From NCBI RefSeq assembly GCF_005144865.1, contig NZ_SWFM01000004.1, forward strand, positions 1 to 64,000: a DNA stretch of 64,000 nucleotides. The letters run 5' to 3'. Origin of the DNA: Guptibacillus hwajinpoensis (GTDB taxonomy: Bacteria; Bacillota; Bacilli; Bacillales; Guptibacillaceae). Both the position numbers and the translations under genes were made by a program. Of this stretch, positions 16,842 to 25,908 are shown one piece after another. Numbering within the stretch: the stretch's first letter is position 1; each line of letters opens with the position of its first letter. A model generated the notes under the pieces. It saw only the letters and a list, made by a program, of their open reading frames with translations, ran no database searches and was not told where the DNA came from.

Positions 16842-18575
16842 TCAGGACACTCCCTTAGCTGTAACCTTTTTGACCTTAGCAAACACTTCCTTATGAAGCG
16901 TAAGATTCGTATCACGGTCAGTAGGCACCTCGATGATGCTTAACCCTTCCATCTTACGACTGTTTATGAAAGCACTTCTAAATTCTTCCCAGTTTGTCAC
17001 ACGAACAAAACTTGCTCCATAAAGAGCTGCAGCATGTTCATAATCAAGTCCAAGAGGGGTACCGAATAACTGTTCAAAATGAGTTTCTTGCTCACGCTGT
17101 GGTAAGAATGAGAAGATCCCGCCTCCATCGTTGTTCACCACAATCACTGTCATATTTAAGTGATATAACTTAGCAAGTAGTAGGCCATTCATATCGTGGT
17201 AGAAAGAAAGATCACCAATAACTAGAACGCTGAATGGATAAGCTGTGCTTGCTCCAAGTGCTGTTGAAACGACACCATCAATTCCATTTGCTCCCCGGTT
17301 TCCCATCACTTTTGGTGAGTTATCCTTTGGGTTAAAGAAGGTCTCAAGATCTCTTATTGGCATACTATTTCCAACAAATAAAAGTTCATCAGAACGGATC
17401 ATTCCACTTAATTCACTAAACACATGTCCTTCAAACAGCTCTTCAGTATCTAGTGAAGTTAGTGCGTCCAGTGTCTTAGCATTCTTCTCCTGCCATTTTT
17501 CTATCCAATGGGTATCGATCTTATCTATCCCCTGAACAGCATCGCGTAATGAATCCGCAAATTGGACAGGTGAGACGGGGAGCATATCTGTACTGAAGAG
17601 AGTAGGATCTCTCCATCCAGCTTCATCAACTACAATGCTCATCGTATTTTCCAACTGCTTCACAAACATCATATAGGCTTTAGAGACAGGCATTGCACCA
17701 AAACGAAGAATAACGTCTGGATAAAGGTCAGTATCAGGCTCTCCTCTAAGAAAAGCGTCGTAGCCATCCATTAAAAGAGGTTCTTGCATTCTACGACAGT
17801 TGGAAAGCGGATCAGCAAGGACCGGATAACCCAGCACTTCAGCTAGACGAAATACCGCCGATGCCAACGCTTCGTTTTCCTGCGGACCGACTACAATAAT
17901 TCCTTTTTTACTAGACAGCTTTTCTGCGTATTGCTTTATTGCGCCTTCTGTAAGAACACGAACTTGCTCCGGAACACTGACCCATGGTCGGTTCTCTTCA
18001 CGTCCATCCAAAAAAAGACCAGGATAAGATAAATCCGGAATAAGCGGATCCCTGAAAGGAAAATTAAGGTGGACAGGTCCAGCAGGAGCAACAGATGAAA
18101 CCGATGCCGCTCTTGAAGCAGCTGTTCTTATGTAACGAATTAAGTTTGAAGAAGAATCTGGTAGTGACATTTCCATAAACCACTTAGGGTAGTCTCCAAA
18201 TAAATCGATTTGATTAATAGCTTGTGGTGCTCCATTATCCCGAAGTTCATGGGGGCGATCGGCTGTTAAAACAATAAGGGGAACTTTTGACTGAGCTGCT
18301 TCAATCACAGCGGGATAATAGTTTGCACCTGCCGTGCCAGATGAACACAAAAGAGCAACAGGCTCTTTCTGCGCTTTGGCTATACCTAGCGCAAAAAAGC
18401 CTGCAGAACGTTCATCTACATGAACCCAAACTTTTAATGAAGGATGCTCAGCCATTACCATTGCAATTGGGGTTGAGCGAGATCCAGGACTAATGACAGC
18501 TTGTTTCACGCCTGAGCGAACCAATTCATCAACGAATGAACCAACGTAGCTTGAAAGTATTTCTTGATCAGTCAT
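16842..18575 (-). CDS. menD: SEPHCHC synthase
   Basis: Thiamine-diphosphate enzyme that adds a succinic semialdehyde unit from 2-oxoglutarate to isochorismate, the first committed menaquinone step. About 577 residues. The N-terminal glutamate that activates the cofactor lies in VHVDERSAGFFALG; the cofactor-binding region reads GNRGANGIDG, GDLSFYHDMNG and VNNDGGGIFSFLP. The frame opens upstream, but GGAGGG lies seven bases before ATG 18575. The gene overlaps the end of menF by eight bases. Confidence 0.96.
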   Translation of the reverse strand: MTDQEILSSYVGSFVDELVRSGVKQAVISPGSRSTPIAMVMAEHPSLKVWVHVDERSAGFFALGIAKAQKEPVALLCSSGTAGANYYPAVIEAAQSKVPLIVLTADRPHELRDNGAPQAINQIDLFGDYPKWFMEMSLPDSSSNLIRYIRTAASRAASVSSVAPAGPVHLNFPFRDPLIPDLSYPGLFLDGREENRPWVSVPEQVRVLTEGAIKQYAEKLSSKKGIIVVGPQENEALASAVFRLAEVLGYPVLADPLSNCRRMQEPLLMDGYDAFLRGEPDTDLYPDVILRFGAMPVSKAYMMFVKQLENTMSIVVDEAGWRDPTLFSTDMLPVSPVQFADSLRDAVQGIDKIDTHWIEKWQEKNAKTLDALTSLDTEELFEGHVFSELSGMIRSDELLFVGNSMPIRDLETFFNPKDNSPKVMGNRGANGIDGVVSTALGASTAYPFSVLVIGDLSFYHDMNGLLLAKLYHLNMTVIVVNNDGGGIFSFLPQREQETHFEQLFGTPLGLDYEHAAALYGASFVRVTNWEEFRSAFINSRKMEGLSIIEVPTDRDTNLTLHKEVFAKVKKVTAKGVS

Positions 18576-19971
18576 ATTGATTCCCTCCAAGAGCTGTTAG
18601 CATCGGTTTAAATTTCATCTTCGTTTCTTCGTATTCACTCTCAGGATCTGAGTCTGCTACAATGCCGCATCCCGCATAAAGAGTTGCTTGATCTCCATCC
18701 AATAAGCCAGAACGAATCGCTACTGCAAATTCCCCATTGCCCTGGTAATCAATCCAACCGACTGGTCCTGCATACCAACCTCGGTCAAGATTCTCAATTC
18801 GTTTAATTTCTTCCACTGCCTCTTCTTGTGGATATCCACCAAGTGCAGGTGTAGGGTGTAAGCGCTCAACCATACGAAGCAAACTTGTTCCCTCGCCTGC
18901 TCTTGCAACGACTGGTGTGAATAGATGTTGTATGTGAGGCGTTTTTAACAATTCTGGCTTAGAAGGAACTTGTACAAAATCACATTCTTCTTCCATCGCT
19001 TTCCGAATCATCTGTACGACCAGATCATGCTCAATACGATTCTTATGATCATTTAGAAGAATATGGCCGAGTTCATAATCCTTTTCAGGCGTTTCACCTC
19101 TTTGGATGGACCCAGCAAGACATGTTGAATATACCTGTTGACCTTCTCTTTTCACTAGCCGTTCTGGAGATGCACCAAGAAAGCACTTCTTGCCATATTC
19201 AAAAGCAAACAAGTAGCTGTCGCTTTGCTGATTTTTCAAATTCATTAAAGTGCGTGAAGATGAGAATGAATTAGAGGATTGCAACTTAATCTCTCTAGCC
19301 AGCACAACTTTCTCTAGTTTTCCTTTTCTTATATTAGCAGCAGCACTTCGCACCGTTTCTTTCCAATCTTCAGGTCGTATTTCTTCTATAGAAATAGCAT
19401 CTATTTTTGGAGAGATATCGGTAGATGAGTGAGCTAGAATGCCGTGATGTTTTTCCAGAAGTTCTTCCGCCATTGCATCGGAATCATCATCACCACATAC
19501 GATCGCATTGATTGTGAGCCACCCTTGACTACCAGCAGATGTAAGCATTAACTCTGGAAGCACCATTCCCCCTTCAGGAAAACGCTCCCAATCTCCACTT
19601 TCTGGAGCAGTAGGATCAAAAGCAAATCCACCAAGCAGTACAGGTCCAACACCTGGTCGAGATGGAGCACCTTCAACAACAGAGTGCTGAAGAAAGCTTT
19701 GCCACTCGTTCTCTATCGTTCGAAATCTGTCTCTGTATGCTTGAAATTGCTTAACAGATCCAAGACCAACAATTGTTGTGTCATTTTCCGGATCTGACCA
19801 GAACGTTCGATCATTTTCATACTTATTCGGACCAGCTGCATAAAAGGAGAGGGGATCGACTGCAGCTACTGATAGCACCTGACTAACAAGCACGGACGTT
19901 CCCCGCTTTTCTGCCTTACGAATACCTTGATGAAGCAGGCTATATAGTTCTTGATGTTGTAATGTAGACAC
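18568..19971 (-). CDS. menF: Isochorismate synthase
   Basis: Converts chorismate to isochorismate. The chorismate-binding domain is clear: SPERLVKREGQQVYSTCLAGS, RGETPEKDYELG, HPTPALGGYP and GWYAGPVGWID. The frame opens at 20028, but GTG 19971, eight bases after GGGGGG, gives a protein whose N-terminus matches MenF of Bacillus (467 residues). A small hairpin (GACCGAG/CTCGGTC, 20008-20026) lies in the leader. It is the first gene of menFDHBEC. The 270-base gap to 20242 holds the divergent promoters. Confidence 0.94.
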   Translation of the reverse strand: MSTLQHQELYSLLHQGIRKAEKRGTSVLVSQVLSVAAVDPLSFYAAGPNKYENDRTFWSDPENDTTIVGLGSVKQFQAYRDRFRTIENEWQSFLQHSVVEGAPSRPGVGPVLLGGFAFDPTAPESGDWERFPEGGMVLPELMLTSAGSQGWLTINAIVCGDDDSDAMAEELLEKHHGILAHSSTDISPKIDAISIEEIRPEDWKETVRSAAANIRKGKLEKVVLAREIKLQSSNSFSSSRTLMNLKNQQSDSYLFAFEYGKKCFLGASPERLVKREGQQVYSTCLAGSIQRGETPEKDYELGHILLNDHKNRIEHDLVVQMIRKAMEEECDFVQVPSKPELLKTPHIQHLFTPVVARAGEGTSLLRMVERLHPTPALGGYPQEEAVEEIKRIENLDRGWYAGPVGWIDYQGNGEFAVAIRSGLLDGDQATLYAGCGIVADSDPESEYEETKMKFKPMLTALGGNQYD

Positions 19972-20241
19972 CGTCTTTTCCCCCCAACTTTCTTCCATGC
20001 AAAAGCAGACCGAGTTACCCTCGGTCACAGTTACTTAAAGGATACACCTGTGCGGCTTAGGCTGTCAACGAAGCTGATTCGTCTAAAATGGACTTTTCAT
20101 CTATAGATTCCCCATCTCAAGAAAAAAAATCATTTCAATGCTCCGCAAATGCCTTTAGCAAAATAAACCGTCTGCATAGACTGATAAATGTAGACTCTGC
20201 ATAGCAGTTGTTTATGGACTAATTAAGAAGGAGGTTCTTAT

Positions 20242-20523
20242 ATGTCCAGACACTATTACCATGGTGTTTGTCGCCAACATGTTGGACAATGTGTTGAAAT
20301 TAGGTGTCATGATGGCGAACTGCATCGAGGTCATATTGAAGATGTTGACGATGAATTTGTATACATTCGTCCATTAAATCGTCAGTGTGATGGTCCTCAA
20401 CAGCCAGATGGGCCCGGTATGTTTTTCTTCGGGGCATTTGCAGGAGGCTTTCTTGGAGGCCTGCTTGGTGTAGGATTGGGTCGCATCGCTTTCTTCAGAC
20501 CATATCCTTACCCTTATTACTAA
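20242..20523 (+). CDS. Conserved small protein with Gly-rich hydrophobic tail, 93 aa
   Basis: The N-terminal half has a compact beta-rich pattern (VGQCVEIRCHDGELHRGHIE, DDEFVYIRPL) reminiscent of small Sm-like or barrel folds, but I would not assign one. The C-terminal half is a Gly-rich hydrophobic hairpin (GAFAGGFLGGLLGVGLGR) ending in a Tyr/Pro tail, a style common among spore coat-associated proteins. AGGAGG precedes the ATG and a terminator follows. Confidence 0.75.
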   Translation: MSRHYYHGVCRQHVGQCVEIRCHDGELHRGHIEDVDDEFVYIRPLNRQCDGPQQPDGPGMFFFGAFAGGFLGGLLGVGLGRIAFFRPYPYPYY

Positions 20524-20529
20524 TCAAGA

Positions 20530-20564
20530 AGCGATCACCTTTAAATGAGGTGGTCGTTTTTCTT
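20530..20564 (+). terminator. Terminator after the 93-aa gene
   Basis: CGATCACCT/AGGTGGTCG stem (one G-U pair) with a TTTTT tail. Confidence 0.85.
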
Positions 20565-20569
20565 CTTTA

Positions 20570-20685
20570 TCCCACCTTAAGGGCAGTATATTAGGTGGGG
20601 TGAACTGCCCCTTAAAGTCCGATTGGTTCAACTAACCATCAGATGGGATGAAGAAAACTCCTCTGATGGAAGTTTCACTCTATAT
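20570..20685. repeat. Two inverted repeats upstream of menA, possible IS remnant
   Basis: TTAAGGGCAGT (about 20577) faces ACTGCCCCTTAA (about 20610), and CCATCAGA (about 20636) faces TCTGATGG (20662-20669). The block TGAACTGCCCCTTAAAGTCC resembles the terminal repeats of IS3-family elements, but no transposase fragment is present. Confidence 0.4.
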
Positions 20686-20696
20686 TGACAAAATGA

Positions 20697-20730
20697 TTGA
20701 CACCCCCTATCCGTTTTTTTAAACTATAAT
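20697..20730 (+). promoter_or_regulatory. Candidate menA promoter
   Basis: TTGACA at 20697-20702 with TAAACT 17 bases later. A perfect TATAAT at 20725-20730 is 22 bases from the same -35, too far for a normal SigA site. The exact -10 is therefore unresolved. Confidence 0.45.
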
Positions 20731-20784
20731 GGTTATAGGGGTAATTTATATGAAGGTCATTATTTAAGGGAGAGACACAAATTT

Positions 20785-21729
20785 ATGGAAGAGCGTATGA
20801 ATAACAGCCACGATAAGCTGGGCAAAGTCACGCCTTCAAAACCAACATGGCAAGTGTGGTGGCGATTACTTAGACCTCACACATTAACTGCTTCATTCGT
20901 CCCGGTTTTCCTGGGCACAATGCTTGCCCTTCAAAATCATACATTACATTTTGGATTGTTTATGGCGATGATGATCGCATCCATTCTTATCCAATCGGCA
21001 ACAAATATGTTTAATGAATATTATGATTTCAAAAGAGGCCTTGATCATGCAGAAAGTGTTGGGATTGGGGGAGCCATTGTTCGAGATGGAGTAAGCGCTA
21101 GGACAGTGCTTAACCTTGCATTCATTTTCTTTGCTATTGCTATTTTATTAGGTGTATACATTTGCTTATTAACAACTTGGTGGATTGCCGTTATCGGCAC
21201 AATCTGTATGGCTGCTGGGTATTTCTATACTGGCGGACCGTATCCTATCGCCTATACACCTTTTGGGGAAATCGCAGCTGGATTATTTATGGGACTAATT
21301 CTTGTTTTATTATCATTTTATATTCAGGCTGAGGTTATTACAGCTGATAGTGTCCTATTATCCATTCCAATATCAATCCTCGTTGGAGGAATCCTAATGG
21401 CTAACAACATTCGTGATCTTGAAGGAGATAAAGAAAAAGGCCGTCAAACAGTCGCCATTCTTCTCGGTCATGATAAAGCTGTTACATCTCTAGAATTGAT
21501 GTTTATTGTTTCTTATCTTTGGGTCGTTGGACTAATTATCACCATTGATGCATCGCTATGGCTTTTGTTAGTGCTTCTAAGTATTCCAAAGGCTTACAAA
21601 GCCATTAAGTTATTTGAAGGTAAAACAAAAGCAGTAGAAATGGTAAACGCTATGAAAGCAACAGCTCAAATGCACACTCAATTTGGCTTGCTAATGGCAT
21701 TAGGATTGTTAGTTGCCTATCTAGTTTAA
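20785..21729 (+). CDS. menA: 1,4-Dihydroxy-2-naphthoate polyprenyltransferase
   Basis: UbiA-family membrane enzyme that prenylates DHNA to demethylmenaquinone. Both Asp-rich motifs are present: NMFNEYYDFKRGLDHAE (about residues 74-90) and NNIRDLEGDKEKGR (about 206-219). About nine hydrophobic segments cross the membrane. 314 residues, standard length. AAGGGAG lies 12 bases before ATG 20785; ATG 20797 is an alternative. It sits beside but apart from the menFDHBEC operon, with the thioesterase gene following. Confidence 0.95.
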   Translation: MEERMNNSHDKLGKVTPSKPTWQVWWRLLRPHTLTASFVPVFLGTMLALQNHTLHFGLFMAMMIASILIQSATNMFNEYYDFKRGLDHAESVGIGGAIVRDGVSARTVLNLAFIFFAIAILLGVYICLLTTWWIAVIGTICMAAGYFYTGGPYPIAYTPFGEIAAGLFMGLILVLLSFYIQAEVITADSVLLSIPISILVGGILMANNIRDLEGDKEKGRQTVAILLGHDKAVTSLELMFIVSYLWVVGLIITIDASLWLLLVLLSIPKAYKAIKLFEGKTKAVEMVNAMKATAQMHTQFGLLMALGLLVAYLV

Positions 21730-21742
21730 GAAAACATATTGG

Positions 21743-21780
21743 AAAGGTAAAAGTTCGATTAGCGAACTTTTGCCTTTTTG
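21743..21780 (+). terminator. Terminator after menA
   Basis: AAAGGTAAAAGTTCG pairs with CGAACTTTTGCCTTT, then TTG; the hairpin separates menA from the next gene. Confidence 0.85.
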
Positions 21781-21835
21781 TATGCATTCTGTCGTGTATA
21801 CTGAGAAGAGAAGTACATAGAAATGGGGAGATTGG

Positions 21836-22216
21836 ATGGAATTCGCAAACACAATGCTTGAAGCACTTGGGATTAAAGCAATCACACTAACACCAGAAAA
21901 AGTTGTTCTAGAAATGCCAGTAGGTCCAAGTACGCATCAACCACTCGGTTTTCTTCATGGTGGTGCATCAGTAGCGCTTGCTGAATCAGCAGCAAGTATT
22001 GGCGGCACCTTGAACCTTGACTCAGAAAATGAAGCGACGTTCGGGATGGAGATCAATGCAAACCATCTTCGTAGCAAAAAGGATGGTGTTGTGCGCGCGA
22101 TCGCACAACCTATTCACATTGGTAGAAGAACAATGGTATGGGAAATTAACATCGTTGACGAAATTGAAGAATTGATTTGTATCTCGCGCTGCACACTCGC
22201 AGTGAAAAGATACTAA
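21836..22216 (+). CDS. menI: 1,4-Dihydroxy-2-naphthoyl-CoA hydrolase (hotdog thioesterase)
   Basis: Hotdog-fold thioesterase of the PaaI type. The signature HQPLGFLHGGASVALAESAAS (about residues 33-53) includes the catalytic glutamate position, followed by GMEINANHLRS. At 126 residues it matches YuxO/MenI proteins that release DHNA from its CoA ester, the step between MenB and MenA. Its position directly after menA makes that role likely, although PaaI-type relatives accept other thioesters. Confidence 0.85.
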   Translation: MEFANTMLEALGIKAITLTPEKVVLEMPVGPSTHQPLGFLHGGASVALAESAASIGGTLNLDSENEATFGMEINANHLRSKKDGVVRAIAQPIHIGRRTMVWEINIVDEIEELICISRCTLAVKRY

Positions 22217-22236
22217 TTGCTTACGCCACAGCACGA

Positions 22237-22270
22237 AGAAATCCCGTCAAATCTGACGGGATTTCTGTTC
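22237..22270. terminator. Terminator after menI
   Basis: A perfect 13-bp stem (AGAAATCCCGTCA and its complement, four-base loop). The stop codon of the convergent small gene falls inside it. Confidence 0.88.
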
Positions 22271-22408
22271 TATTTTCCTTTCACTTATCTCTCTATACTC
22301 TTCATGATAACTGTCAGATATCGCATAATGGCACCCATCACAAATCAACCTTCTTCTTTCCCAAGGGAAGAGCAATTCTTTCTCACAGTAAATACATCCG
22401 TGATTCAC
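22247..22408 (-). CDS. Small zinc-finger protein, 53 aa (Gin-like pattern)
   Basis: From GTG 22408 the product begins MNHGCIYCEKELLFPWERRR and has two CxxC pairs (Cys 5, 8, 23, 26), a classic small zinc knuckle, followed by a charged helix. GGGGGTGG lies seven bases before the GTG. The CxxC-x14-CxxC spacing and the short charged tail recall CsfB/Gin, the anti-sigma factor of sporulation, but the identity is low by eye and the context is different. The longer frame to 22495 lacks a start signal. Confidence 0.5.
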   Translation of the reverse strand: MNHGCIYCEKELLFPWERRRLICDGCHYAISDSYHEEYREISERKIEQKSRQI

Positions 22409-22483
22409 TAAAGACCACCCCCCGTTTAGTTTATGCACACGATAGAATCGTATGACCAGAATTACTTTGAAAGGGAATGACAC

Positions 22484-23188
22484 ATGAGAGCACATTTACT
22501 GCCTTTATTTATACTTTTTATCGTCTTAACCGCCTGTTCTACTACTTCTTCAGAACCAGTCATGAAAGAAAATACAATCCCTGCGACCGTAGAACGTGTT
22601 GTTGACGGAGATACCTTAAAAGTGCAAGTTGAGAACCGCGAAGAAACAATTAGGCTCCTTCTTGTGGACACACCAGAAACCAAACATCCAACAAAGCCAG
22701 TCCAACCCTTTGGTCCAGAAGCTTCACAATTTGCAAAAGACACATTAGAAGGCAAAGAAGTTGGTATTGAGTTAGATGTCTCAGAACGAGACAAATACGG
22801 GAGATTGCTCGCCTACGTTTGGATTGGAGACAGCATGTTTAACGAAATGCTTCTCGAAGAAGGGCTTGCTAGGGTCGCTTATATATATCAACCAAATGTG
22901 AAATACGTAGATCAATTTCAGACCATACAGCGTGAAGCTCAGGAGAAAGCAATCGGAATTTGGAGCATGGAAAACTACGTTCAAGAAGAGGGCTTTAAGG
23001 GATCATCACAGAAAAAATCGGTAACGCCACCATCAAATGGATGTGAAATCAAAGGAAACATCAATTCAAAAGGAGAAAAGATCTATCATAATCCAGATGG
23101 TGCTTATTACGATATTACCGTAGCGGAAGAAATGTTCTGTAGCAAGTCAGAAGCAGAAGAAGCTGGGTTTCGTCCATCGTCAAGATAA
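22484..23188 (+). CDS. Secreted thermonuclease-like lipoprotein (SNase domain)
   Basis: Extracellular nuclease of the staphylococcal nuclease family. An N-terminal lipobox LTACS (Cys about residue 18) anchors it. The SNase domain spans about 30-170 with VVDGDTLKV (Ca-binding Asp), IRLLLVDTPET (Arg), VSERDKYGRLLAYVW (catalytic Glu and Arg) and EEGLARVAY. The C-terminus holds GCEIKGNINSKGEKIYHNP and FCSKSEAEEAGFR, a small Cys-paired domain often attached to such nucleases (YncB/YokF-like). It stands alone. Confidence 0.9.
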   Translation: MRAHLLPLFILFIVLTACSTTSSEPVMKENTIPATVERVVDGDTLKVQVENREETIRLLLVDTPETKHPTKPVQPFGPEASQFAKDTLEGKEVGIELDVSERDKYGRLLAYVWIGDSMFNEMLLEEGLARVAYIYQPNVKYVDQFQTIQREAQEKAIGIWSMENYVQEEGFKGSSQKKSVTPPSNGCEIKGNINSKGEKIYHNPDGAYYDITVAEEMFCSKSEAEEAGFRPSSR

Positions 23189-23243
23189 GTGATGCTGCTA
23201 CACTGAAACGAAGACCCTTATCTACAGACTCCGCTACATAATT

Positions 23244-23276
23244 CTCCTCACTCTAAACCAGTATAGAAGTGAGGAG
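23244..23276 (+). promoter_or_regulatory. Hairpin enclosing the ribosome binding site of the DUF3231 gene
   Basis: CTCCTCACT (23244-23252) is a perfect complement of AGTGAGGAG (23268-23276). The latter contains most of the Shine-Dalgarno sequence of the following gene. There is no T run, so a terminator is unlikely. Confidence 0.55.
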
Positions 23277-23286
23277 GTTTGTGACG

Positions 23287-23841
23287 ATGCAAAAAATATT
23301 TAAATCGATGCTAAGTGCGATTCAATCCCATAAAGACGATACTCCTAAACCGCCAATGCACGTGGGAGAGGTGATGAGCTGCTGGACAGCTTATGCCATT
23401 TTTAGAGAAGCCCAGATTTTCTATAAAATGGCTCTGAATACCACTGAAGATAAACCACTTAAAAACATAACCCAGGAAATTTTTGACGGCAGTGTTGAGG
23501 ATTGGAACAAATTGAGAGATTTTCTAATTAAAGAAGGTGTACAGCTGCCTGCTACCTCCCAGGCTAAGCCCGATTCGACTTCATCAGAGATACCACCAGG
23601 TGTAAAATTAACAGATGACGAAATCGCTAATGGAATTGCGTTGAAGCTAGCTGCTGTTAATATGCTATGTGCCAGCTCCATTTCCCAATCCACTAGGACA
23701 GATATCGGCTTAATGTTTCTTAAGGTTCAAGCCAATATTCTTATGTACTCAGCAGAGCTTAAAACATTGATGGAGAAAAGAAGCTGGCTCAAAACACCAC
23801 CTTATTACTTGCCACCTGGCGCCCCAAAACAAAAGCCGTAG
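23287..23841 (+). CDS. DUF3231 family protein
   Basis: One-unit DUF3231 protein of 184 residues, predicted all-helical and probably ferritin-like. MHVGEVMSCWTAYAIFREAQ near the N-terminus is characteristic, as is the region NMLCASSISQSTRTDIGLMF. Many family members have two such units. I choose ATG 23287, nine bases after GAGGAGGT, over the upstream frame at 23269. Function is unknown; in Bacillaceae the family is often linked to sporulation or stress. Confidence 0.82.
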   Translation: MQKIFKSMLSAIQSHKDDTPKPPMHVGEVMSCWTAYAIFREAQIFYKMALNTTEDKPLKNITQEIFDGSVEDWNKLRDFLIKEGVQLPATSQAKPDSTSSEIPPGVKLTDDEIANGIALKLAAVNMLCASSISQSTRTDIGLMFLKVQANILMYSAELKTLMEKRSWLKTPPYYLPPGAPKQKP

Positions 23842-23863
23842 CTAAGCTACGGCTTTTGTTTTG
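23826..23863. terminator. Bidirectional terminator between the DUF3231 gene and bmrD
   Basis: A perfect 16-bp inverted repeat (AAAACAAAAGCCGTAG) around TAAG... loop bases, with T runs in both directions. Confidence 0.92.
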
Positions 23864-23883
23864 GATATTTAGTTAACTTGTCA

Positions 23884-25908
23884 TTACACTGCCTGCTCGA
23901 TCTTCTTTCCTTGCTGAAGCTGATACATTTGGTAGTATCTACCTTTACGCTCCATTAAGTCATCGTGATTTCCACGCTCAACAATCTCGCCTTGATGAAG
24001 CACAAGAATTTGATCCGCTTCTCGAATCGTTGAAAGACGATGAGCGATAATAAACGTTGTTCGCCCCTTCTTTAAAATATCGAGCGCATGCTGAATCATC
24101 ATCTCTGTCTCCGTATCAACGTTTGATGTAGCTTCATCAAGAATCAAAACAGCAGGATCAAATGCTAAGGCCCTTGCAAATGAAATCAGCTGACGTTGAC
24201 CAGAAGATAGCGTACTCCCTTTCTCAATAACTGGCTCATCGAATCCTTTTGGAAGCGTGCGTAAAAGCTGATCAGCTCCCACATCTTTTAAAGCCTTCTC
24301 TATTTTTTCACGTGAGATGGATGGATCATCAAGACTTACATTAGATGCAATCGTACCTGTAAATAAGAAAGGATCCTGAAGAACAATTGCCATATGCTGT
24401 CTCAACTGCTGCTTTGGAATATCCTGAATATCCCTACCATCAATGGATATAGTTCCTTTTTGATTATCATAAAAGCGAAATAATAAATTCATTATTGAAC
24501 TTTTTCCAGAACCTGTATGGCCGACGAGCGCAACAGTTTCACCTTTTTTGGCTTCAAAGGACAAATCTTTTAAAACATAGTCATCACCTTTGTAAGCAAA
24601 AGAAACTTGTTCGAAGGCAACGTTGCCTTCATATCGATCAAGCTTACCGTCTGAAACTTCTTCTCCTTTTTCGTCAAGAAGTTCAAACACACGATCAGCT
24701 GCTACTAACGCTTGCTCAAGGTTCGCTAGCTGGTTAACCATATTTGTAACAGGCTGAAATAAGCGATTCATATAATCAACGAAGGCATATAGAACTCCAA
24801 GACTAATCACTGCTCCAGCAGTTAGCGAAGCTCCACCGAAATACCAAATTAACGCGACGAATGAGATATTTCGAAGAATATTAACAAGGTTATACGACAT
24901 TAAAGCGTTTAAATTTAATAGCTTATTCTGATACGTAAAATGACTATCATTTAACTCTTCAAATTCCTTTTCCGTCTCATCTTGACGTTTAAATGCTCTA
25001 ATAATAGACATACCCTGAATGGATTCGTTAATCATGCCATTAATGTCGCTAATTCTAGTGCGAATGACCTTATTAAACTTAGATGCATACCTCCGATAAA
25101 CCGTAATCCAAATAAACAGGAGCGGAACAATCGTTAAAGTTATAAGAGCTAGCTTCACATCCAGTAAAAAGAGTGCAATAAAAATCCCCGTCATATAGAC
25201 GATGCTCGTGAAAAATGTAGCAAGTACTGTTACATACAGTTCACGTATCGCTTCAGTGTCGTTTGTAATTCTCGCTACTACTTTTCCAGCAGGAAGGTTA
25301 TCAAAATAATTAATATGCAAACGCTGAATTTGCCCGTAAACATCAGTCCTCATTTTCTGAATGATGCGGTTGGCTGATGTTTGCAGGATAAGACCCTGCC
25401 CATATTCAAAAAAGGAAGCAAACACAAGCAATCCAAAATAAAGTGCGATTAGCCATATCATTGGTTCAATTTGTGGTTGATAGAATGCAAGAAGCTCTTC
25501 GTTACTTAGCTCTTCAGCTCCATATGTTTCCTTTTTTCCATCTTTAGCTATCGTTAGCTCATTACCTTTAATGGATCTTTCTCCATCAAAGGCGATTGAC
25601 TGATCGATGAAATAATAGTCTCGACCAACCTGAAGGATGCGAACTTCACTTCCTCTTTCTTCTCCACTTTCGAAGTTGTCACTTCGTTTATACCATTCTC
25701 CTTCATACTTGACTGCATCCTCTCCCTGATCTGATTCATACCAGGATTTTTCAATCCCCAGGATATGAACATCAATCATTCTCTTAGCTATGAAAGGACC
25801 TGAGAGCTCAGCCGTAACAGCGACTGTTAAGAGGAGAAGGGCAATGATGATACTTTTTTTGAAACCAAGTGCGTACTGAACCAATCGCTTTCCGACATGT
25901 CGATTCAA
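23884..25908 (-). CDS. bmrD: ABC multidrug exporter half-transporter, BmrD (YheH) type
   Basis: Membrane-fused ABC exporter, 674 residues. The N-terminal membrane domain opens like YheH and carries the long extracellular insertion between TM1 and TM2 (about residues 50-140, DVHILGIEKSWYESD) that marks BmrD. The nucleotide-binding domain has VGHTGSGKSS (about 462-471), LSSGQRQL, ILDEATSNVD and HRLST. The start is TTG, with GGAGGTGC seven bases upstream and directly abutting the bmrC stop. BmrC and BmrD form a heterodimer that exports drugs; the pair here should do the same. Confidence 0.9.
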   Translation of the reverse strand: MNRHVGKRLVQYALGFKKSIIIALLLLTVAVTAELSGPFIAKRMIDVHILGIEKSWYESDQGEDAVKYEGEWYKRSDNFESGEERGSEVRILQVGRDYYFIDQSIAFDGERSIKGNELTIAKDGKKETYGAEELSNEELLAFYQPQIEPMIWLIALYFGLLVFASFFEYGQGLILQTSANRIIQKMRTDVYGQIQRLHINYFDNLPAGKVVARITNDTEAIRELYVTVLATFFTSIVYMTGIFIALFLLDVKLALITLTIVPLLFIWITVYRRYASKFNKVIRTRISDINGMINESIQGMSIIRAFKRQDETEKEFEELNDSHFTYQNKLLNLNALMSYNLVNILRNISFVALIWYFGGASLTAGAVISLGVLYAFVDYMNRLFQPVTNMVNQLANLEQALVAADRVFELLDEKGEEVSDGKLDRYEGNVAFEQVSFAYKGDDYVLKDLSFEAKKGETVALVGHTGSGKSSIMNLLFRFYDNQKGTISIDGRDIQDIPKQQLRQHMAIVLQDPFLFTGTIASNVSLDDPSISREKIEKALKDVGADQLLRTLPKGFDEPVIEKGSTLSSGQRQLISFARALAFDPAVLILDEATSNVDTETEMMIQHALDILKKGRTTFIIAHRLSTIREADQILVLHQGEIVERGNHDDLMERKGRYYQMYQLQQGKKIEQAV

